A stretch of DNA of 64,000 bases from assembly GCA_041672465.1 (NCBI GenBank), contig JBAYZO010000003.1, positions 1 through 64,000 on the forward strand, in the 5' to 3' direction. The DNA is from UBA1206 sp041672465 (GTDB taxonomy: Bacteria; Bacillota; Clostridia; Oscillospirales; CAG-382). The translations under genes were made by a program, and so were the position numbers. The stretch's first letter is position 1. Every line of letters begins with the position of its first letter. Positions 58,965 to 64,000 of the stretch are shown piece by piece. Under the pieces are notes generated by a model. That model was not told the DNA's origin, made no database searches, and saw nothing but the letters and a program-made list of their open reading frames with translations.

Positions 58965-59007
58965 CTAAAAAACCGGGGTAAACGCCCTAAAAGCGTATGC
59001 CCCGGTT
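58965..59007 (-). terminator. Rho-independent terminator of the nfo-prmA-ligA-M29 operon
   Basis: AACCGGGG (58971-58978) pairs with CCCCGGTT (59000-59007), with an inner ACGC/GCGT helix and small internal loop. On the minus strand it is followed by TTTTTT, fitting the M29 peptidase gene. It may also act weakly on the plus strand. Confidence 0.82.
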
Positions 59008-59042
59008 GTTAACAGGCAAGTATTTGCTATATCAGAGCAAAA

Positions 59043-60269
59043 TTAAAACGCCCAAGTTCCGTTTTCAAAGATTTTAAAGGGTTTTCCGCCTTTAAAGCCG
59101 GTTATTGAAAGGTCGTCGGAGCCTATCATAAAGTCAACGTGAATCATCGACTCGTTAAGCCCTAACTCTTTAAGCTCGTCCCTTGTCATCGTCTCAAACC
59201 CCTCAACGGTGTCGGAGTAGCCCTCGCCGAACGCCAAATGGCAGGAGGCGTTTTCGTCAAAAAGCGTCTCGTAAAACAATATCCCCGCCTTGTTTACGCC
59301 CGACTCTTTGGGCACGAGCGCGACTTCCCCCAAATACGCGGCGTTTTCGCCCATGGTGAGCATTTTGTCCAAAAGCTCGCCGTTTTTTTCGGCTTTCCAC
59401 GAAATTGCTTTGCCGTCCTTAAAGGTAAACTCAAAGTTTTCAATAAGCGCGCCGTTATAGGACAGGGGTTTTGTGCTGACCACTTTCCCCTCCGCCTCGC
59501 CTCTTTTTGGGGCGGTGAAAACTTCCTCCGTGGGGAGATTGGGGTTAAAGACAACCCCGCCGAGGGTGGTGTCGCTGCCGCCCCCCCATTTTGACCTTTC
59601 CATAAGCCCGACCCTGAAATCCGTGCCGTTTTTGGATTTATACTCAAGGTAGTCAAACTTTTGGCTTGTCAGAAATTCCTTTTTGGACTTAAAAGCGGCG
59701 TTAAGCTTACCCCATTCCGAAATAACGTCGTTGCTCTCGTCGACATGGCAGGCCTTTAGAATAGCGTCCCACAGCATTTTAACCGCCGCGCTTGTCTTTT
59801 CCGCCGGGAACACCTTCTTTGCCCATTTCGGCGAGGGAACGGCGGCTATCGTCCACTGATATTTGTTTTCCATGGCCTTGCGGTAGGGCTTGATTTTGGG
59901 GTAGACTGCCTGCCTTGACTTTGCCATCTTCCCGAAGTTCACGCCTTTTAGCCCGTCGGGGTCGTCGGAAACTATATGAATACAGGCCGGGAGTTTTTCC
60001 ACTTGATACTTCAGCTTTTCTTCTTTCCACGCCGGAAGGAGCGACAACTGCCTTAGCGACATTTTTTTGTAGTGAAGTTTTGTCACCGGCAAGTATGACC
60101 ACTGGACAGAGACTTCTTTTGCCCCCGCGCGGTAGGCTTCTTCTACCACAAGGGCGATAAACTCGCATTGGTCTGCCGAGCCGTAAACAAAAACTTCTTG
60201 ATCTTTTTGCACGTTCGCGCCCACCCGCACGATAAAGTTCGCGTACTTTTTAAGAACACTTTTTTTCAT
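59043..60269 (-). CDS. M29 family aminopeptidase
   Basis: A 408-residue cytoplasmic metallo-aminopeptidase of family M29 (AmpS/PepS/aminopeptidase T). Typical parts are FIVRVGANVQKDQEVFVYG at the N-terminus, TDFRVGL, PNLPTEEVFTAP with a metal-ligand glutamate, GENAAYLGEVALV, LFYETLFDENASCHLAFG and the end HVDFMIGSDDLSITG. It starts 8 nt after ligA and is the last gene of its operon. Confidence 0.92.
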   Translation of the reverse strand: MKKSVLKKYANFIVRVGANVQKDQEVFVYGSADQCEFIALVVEEAYRAGAKEVSVQWSYLPVTKLHYKKMSLRQLSLLPAWKEEKLKYQVEKLPACIHIVSDDPDGLKGVNFGKMAKSRQAVYPKIKPYRKAMENKYQWTIAAVPSPKWAKKVFPAEKTSAAVKMLWDAILKACHVDESNDVISEWGKLNAAFKSKKEFLTSQKFDYLEYKSKNGTDFRVGLMERSKWGGGSDTTLGGVVFNPNLPTEEVFTAPKRGEAEGKVVSTKPLSYNGALIENFEFTFKDGKAISWKAEKNGELLDKMLTMGENAAYLGEVALVPKESGVNKAGILFYETLFDENASCHLAFGEGYSDTVEGFETMTRDELKELGLNESMIHVDFMIGSDDLSITGFKGGKPFKIFENGTWAF

Positions 60270-60277
60270 ATTGATTA

Positions 60278-62263
60278 TTATTCTCCCTTTATTAAACTTA
60301 AAAATTCAGTCTCGTCAATTATTTTTATCCCCAGCGCCCTTGCTTTTTCAAGCTTGCTCCCGGCGTTTTCGCCGAACACGAGAAGCGAGGTTTTTTTTGA
60401 AACCGACCCCGCGGACTTCCCCCCGTTTTTTTCAACGAGAGATTCCGCCTCGCCGCGAGTGAGCGTTTCAAGGGTTCCCGTCACCACCACCGTCATTCCG
60501 GCAAGGGATCTCCCCTTTTTTTCAACGGGCTCTGTCATATTGACGCCAAGGGCTTTTAGCTTGTCTATGGTCAGGCGGTTTTTTTCAACCGAAAAAAACG
60601 CGGTTATGCTCTCCGCGCTCTCGGGCCCTATGTCCGGCACGGACATAAGAGAGTCCTTGCCCGCGCTCATAAGGCTTTCCATTGTGACAAACCGCTCGGC
60701 GACCGCCTTTGCCGCTTTTTCCCCGACATGCCTAATCCCCAAGGCGGCAATAAGCCGGGAGAGCGGCTTTGACTTTGATTTTTCGGCCGAGGCGATTATG
60801 TTTTCGGCGGATTTTTCCCCAAGCCCCTCAAGACCGGCTATTTTTTCCCTGTCAAGGGCAAAGAGGTCGGACGGGGATGAGATAATCCCCTCTTCAATAA
60901 ACCGCCTTACCGTCGCGGGGCCGAGAGTTTCAATATCCATGGCGTCCCTGCCTATAAAATGAATGATATTCCGCTCAAGCTGGTCGGGGCAGGAGGAATT
61001 TGTGCAGCGGTAAGCGGCCTCGCCGTTTTCACGGGTAATTTTTTCCCCGCAGGAGGGGCAGGTTTTCGGCATTTCAAAAGGGACGGCGCCGTCGGGGCGC
61101 TCGCTTAAAACCACGCTGACGATTTCAGGTATGATATCCCCCGCTTTGCGGATAAACACAGTATCCCCCACGCGGATATCTTTTTCGTTTATAAAATCAA
61201 TATTGTGGAGCGCGGCGGCCGAAACCGTCGAGCCGGAGATATAAACGGGCTTTAAAATTGCTTTCGGCGTGATAACGCCCGTCCGCCCCACCCCCAGCAC
61301 AATGCCGGTGACAGTTGTTTTTTCTTCGATGGGGGGGTATTTAAACGCCACCGCCCATCTCGGCACCACGCCGACCTCCCCCATTTCAAGCCGGCGCGAG
61401 AGGCTGTTTACCTTCACCACCGCCCCGTCGATATCAAAGGGGAGGATATCCCTTGACTTGCCTATTTCCTTTATTTTTTCCTCTATTTGCTCATAGCTCC
61501 CGCACACGCAAAACCCCGGCGAAACGCTAAACCCCAAACTTTGAAGATAAGAAAGCGACTCCCCGTGCGTTTTTGGGATTTCGCTTTCGCAAAGCTGGAC
61601 GTTAAAGACAAAAACCTCAAGCCTTCGCTCGGCGCAGAGCTTTGAGTTCAGCTGCCTCAGCGACCCGGCGGCGGCGTTCCGCGGGTTGGCGAAGGGGGGC
61701 AACCCCTCTTCCTCGCGCTTTTCGTTAAGGGAAGCGAAAACATTTTTCGGCATATACACCTCCCCCCTGACAATAAGCCGGGGGAGGGGAAAAGACAGCA
61801 TAAGCGGGAGGGTTCGGAGGGTTTTTAAGTTTTCGGTGACGACCTCGCCCACAAGCCCGTCGCCCCTTGTCACTCCCTTTGTAAAAACGCCGTCAATATA
61901 TTCAAGCGAGACCGAAAGCCCGTCGATCTTTTTCTCAACCACAAAATCCTCGTCGGGGTACAAATTTTTAACCTTTTTATAAAAATCAAAAACTCCCGAA
62001 TAGTCAAACACGTCATTCAGGCTCCCCAACCTCACCGGGTGACGGGACTTTTCAAACCTTTCCGCGACATGACCCCCCACCCTTTTTGTGGGGGAGACGG
62101 GAGAGGCGAGGCTTGGGTTAGACTCCTCAAGCTCAAGCAGCCTTTTAAACAGCATATCGTACTCGTAGTCAGATATGACGGGGCTGTCCTCGTCGTGGTA
62201 TTTTTTTTGATGAAAGCTTATCTGTTTTTCAAGATCCCGCATGAGACGCTCTGTTTCAGACAT
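60278..62263 (-). CDS. ligA: NAD-dependent DNA ligase
   Basis: This enzyme seals nicks in replication and repair. The 661-residue protein has the adenylation-site lysine in VEKKIDGL (Lys112), an OB domain, the four-cysteine zinc finger (CPSCGEKIT...CTNSSCP), helix-hairpin-helix repeats and a C-terminal BRCT domain. The ATG at 62263 is taken as start, lying 5 nt after the prmA stop; a TTG at 62272 is too near the AAAAGG site. Confidence 0.95.
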   Translation of the reverse strand: MSETERLMRDLEKQISFHQKKYHDEDSPVISDYEYDMLFKRLLELEESNPSLASPVSPTKRVGGHVAERFEKSRHPVRLGSLNDVFDYSGVFDFYKKVKNLYPDEDFVVEKKIDGLSVSLEYIDGVFTKGVTRGDGLVGEVVTENLKTLRTLPLMLSFPLPRLIVRGEVYMPKNVFASLNEKREEEGLPPFANPRNAAAGSLRQLNSKLCAERRLEVFVFNVQLCESEIPKTHGESLSYLQSLGFSVSPGFCVCGSYEQIEEKIKEIGKSRDILPFDIDGAVVKVNSLSRRLEMGEVGVVPRWAVAFKYPPIEEKTTVTGIVLGVGRTGVITPKAILKPVYISGSTVSAAALHNIDFINEKDIRVGDTVFIRKAGDIIPEIVSVVLSERPDGAVPFEMPKTCPSCGEKITRENGEAAYRCTNSSCPDQLERNIIHFIGRDAMDIETLGPATVRRFIEEGIISSPSDLFALDREKIAGLEGLGEKSAENIIASAEKSKSKPLSRLIAALGIRHVGEKAAKAVAERFVTMESLMSAGKDSLMSVPDIGPESAESITAFFSVEKNRLTIDKLKALGVNMTEPVEKKGRSLAGMTVVVTGTLETLTRGEAESLVEKNGGKSAGSVSKKTSLLVFGENAGSKLEKARALGIKIIDETEFLSLIKGE

Positions 62264-62268
62264 TTCAA

Positions 62269-63228
62269 TCAAATCCTTTTAGCCTTTATACCGACCCAGT
62301 CGTTTTCGGTAAGTACTTCCTGCAAAACAAAGCCGTTCGGCTCAAGCAAGGCAACAATTTCTTTCTCGCGGGGGGATATAATACCGCTTAAAATTAAAAT
62401 CCCCTCTTTTTTTACGGCGCTCCTAAAAAAGCCGATGAGATTTTTCAGCACATCCGCCGAGATATTTGACAAAACCACGTCAAACTTATTTTTAGTTAGT
62501 TCGGCTTCAAAGCTTGGGTCTGTCAGCACATCCCCTGTTTTTGCCCGTATGGCGGATCCCTTTACAGAATTTATCCCGGCGTTTTTAACCGCCGTCTCCA
62601 CCGCGTTCTGGTCGATATCCACAAAAAAGCAGTCTTTCGCCCCGAACAGACAGGCGGCGATGCCGAGCACTCCGCTGCCGCAGCCCAAGTCAAGCACGCT
62701 TTTGCCGGCGAGTTCCGTCTCTTCCAAAAGCAAAAGGCAAAGTTTTGTCGTCTCATGGCTCCCCGAGCCGAAAGACGCGCCGGGGTCAATTTCAAGCGCC
62801 GTCCTGCCGCCGGGGGAACAGTCCTCCCAGCTCGGCTTTATTATTAGCTTTTTTCCTATTTTAATAGGGTGAAAAAACTGTTTCCAGTTGTTTTCCCAGT
62901 CGCTCTCGTCGCAGGATGAAAGCTTTGTTGTAACCCCGCCGAAACGCTTGCTTTCTTTCGCCTTGTTTATTATTTTACGGACAAGATCAGTTTTTTCGCC
63001 CCCCTGTGTGTTTTGGGGGAGATAAACCGTCATGGTGACGGAAGTCAAATCATCCGGCAGCACGCCTTCGCTGTAATAGTCAAAAGGGAAGGATTTTTCC
63101 CCAATGATATCAAGAAAATCCTTTGGGTCTTCAACCGAAAACTCGGTTATCCCGTTTATTATAAATTCCCCCGACAAATGCTCCGCGCCGGCGGTGTTTG
63201 TCTTGATTATTATTTTATCGAACTTCAC
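62269..63228 (-). CDS. prmA: Ribosomal protein L11 methyltransferase
   Basis: This SAM-dependent enzyme methylates ribosomal protein L11. The 319-residue protein has an N-terminal ferredoxin-like recognition domain and a methyltransferase domain with motif I DLGCGSGVLGIAA, an acidic residue in FVDIDQNAV and SNISADVL. EIDPGASFGSGSHETTKLCL is diagnostic for PrmA. It starts inside the end of the preceding endonuclease gene (14-nt overlap). Confidence 0.94.
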   Translation of the reverse strand: MKFDKIIIKTNTAGAEHLSGEFIINGITEFSVEDPKDFLDIIGEKSFPFDYYSEGVLPDDLTSVTMTVYLPQNTQGGEKTDLVRKIINKAKESKRFGGVTTKLSSCDESDWENNWKQFFHPIKIGKKLIIKPSWEDCSPGGRTALEIDPGASFGSGSHETTKLCLLLLEETELAGKSVLDLGCGSGVLGIAACLFGAKDCFFVDIDQNAVETAVKNAGINSVKGSAIRAKTGDVLTDPSFEAELTKNKFDVVLSNISADVLKNLIGFFRSAVKKEGILILSGIISPREKEIVALLEPNGFVLQEVLTENDWVGIKAKRI

Positions 63229-64000
63229 TTAGTTCCCTTTCGTAGAGCTTTTTTAAAGTCAGGGCGTCTTCCGCCATTGTGCCGTCGGACTCGCAAATCA
63301 CCGTGGGAGAAACCCCCATCTCGGCAATCGCCGCCGCGAACAGCCCCTCGTCGGGGCCGTATTTTTTGTCGGTAAAGGTGAGGTGCTTCTTCTCGCCCAT
63401 ATTTGTGTATTCGATTTTGGAAAAATGGCAGTGAAGGTTTTCGGCGCGCTCGGGGGAGAGCCCTTCCGCGATGGCGTCAAAGATTTTTTTAAAGTCGTCT
63501 TTTGTGGAAATCCCGCCGACGGTTCGCGCGTTGAGATGGCCGAAATCAACCACGGGGTAGAACATATCGGGCGCGACCTTACAAAGGCGGATAACCTCCT
63601 CGACCGTCCCTAACTGGTTTATTTTTCCCATGGTCTCAAGCCCGGCCTTTGCTTTTATGCCGTTTTCCGCCATGGCTTCGGCGGCCGCCTCAAGGGTGGA
63701 TATCGCCTTTAGCATGGCGTCTTCTCTTTCCAGCCGGGCGGACGAGCCCGAGTGAACCACAAAAATATCCGCGCCGAGAAAATCGGCGGCTCCCCCCGAC
63801 ATAAGTATATATTTTACGCTCTTTTGCCTTAAACTGTCGTCAACGGAAGAAAGGGAAATAAAATAAGGGGCGTGGAGAGAGACGGAAATACCGTTTTCCC
63901 TTGCCTTTTCGCCCATTGCCCTTAGTGTTTTTTCGGAGGCGTAAAGCCCTTTGCCCGCCTGATACTCATAGGCGTCAAGCCCGCGGTTTTTAAGCCACGC
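63215..64000 (-). CDS. Endonuclease IV-like TIM-barrel protein (5' end outside window)
   Basis: The frame is open to the last base of the window, so the start is missing; about 261 residues are visible. It belongs to the AP endonuclease 2 / endonuclease IV group. Metal-ligand positions can be seen in order: HAPYFISLSS, VVHSGSS, GLETMGK, PVVDFGHLNA, HCHFSKIEYT and CESDG. Canonical endonuclease IV has GLEN/ETTAG, so it may be a divergent member. It leads prmA and ligA, fitting a role in base-excision repair. Confidence 0.82.
   Translation of the reverse strand, partial: AWLKNRGLDAYEYQAGKGLYASEKTLRAMGEKARENGISVSLHAPYFISLSSVDDSLRQKSVKYILMSGGAADFLGADIFVVHSGSSARLEREDAMLKAISTLEAAAEAMAENGIKAKAGLETMGKINQLGTVEEVIRLCKVAPDMFYPVVDFGHLNARTVGGISTKDDFKKIFDAIAEGLSPERAENLHCHFSKIEYTNMGEKKHLTFTDKKYGPDEGLFAAAIAEMGVSPTVICESDGTMAEDALTLKKLYERELSEVR

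Noticed and set aside
1..64000. Mobile elements, phage genes or a defence island
   Set aside because: I found no transposase, integrase, restriction, toxin-antitoxin or Cas genes; gene content is core metabolism and information processing throughout.

Overview
The window looks like a chromosomal segment of an anaerobic Gram-positive bacterium, most probably class Clostridia (Bacillota). The evidence is a complete RNF operon in the order rnfCDGEAB, an RNase J, RbgA/YlqF, a YceD-RpmF pair, a PdaA-type deacetylase, a YlbF-family protein beside miaB, mutS and mutL, and many near-consensus sigma-A promoters with 17-nt spacers, several with extended -10 elements. Coding density is very high, start-stop overlaps are common, and almost everything is housekeeping. 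I see no rRNA, tRNA, CRISPR array, prophage, insertion sequence or obvious defence island. The first gene (gyrB) and the last one (an endonuclease IV-like protein) are cut by the window edges.

Layout. 0-8.5 kb: gyrB end, gyrA, a phosphopantetheinyl transferase, rplS with its own promoter and a candidate leader, then a lepB-rbgA-rnhB-yraN-thrC operon. 8.5-13.8 kb: a DUF1540 protein that seems to start at CTG, a phosphoesterase, a short-chain dehydrogenase translationally coupled to RNase J, divergent RNase J and murA promoters, and a 53-residue membrane protein. 13.9-21.5 kb: a preQ1-I riboswitch with queT, then yceD-rpmF, a DUF512 radical-SAM protein, der, plsY, rarA, thpR and a two-helix membrane protein. 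21.5-28.3 kb: a ComEC-like hydrolase, pepF, a histidine phosphatase, a PHP protein, a small basic protein and cysK. 27.5-31 kb: a uronate-type operon (sugar isomerase/epimerase, uxaC, Gfo/Idh/MocA oxidoreductase). 31-40.6 kb, minus strand: malic enzyme, NlpC/P60, miaB, ylbF, mutS, mutL and tgt, probably largely one transcript. 41.5-50.3 kb, minus strand: apbE, a NusG-domain-II protein, a Gx-transporter-like protein, rnfCDGEAB and a large membrane protein from one strong promoter. 50.4-59 kb: a small membrane protein, recD2, a DUF6259 glycosidase, a GH2 beta-galactosidase and a 2-hydroxyacid dehydrogenase. 59-64 kb, minus strand: an endonuclease IV-like gene, prmA, ligA and an M29 aminopeptidase.

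How the genes work together. The apbE-rnf operon encodes an ion-pumping ferredoxin:NAD oxidoreductase together with the enzyme expected to attach FMN to RnfG and RnfD. QueT and Tgt form a minimal queuosine-precursor salvage route, with the importer under a preQ1 sensor. MutS, MutL, RecD2, RarA, LigA, RNase HII and the endonuclease IV-like protein make this stretch rich in DNA-maintenance genes.

The least explained signal is a family of structured intergenic repeats at about 9.63-9.73, 28.29-28.48 and 34.05-34.12 kb, with a possible decayed fourth copy near 46.92 kb. Two copies fold on paper into the same 66-67-nt three-way junction. A helix shared by all three copies keeps its pairing although its sequence differs.
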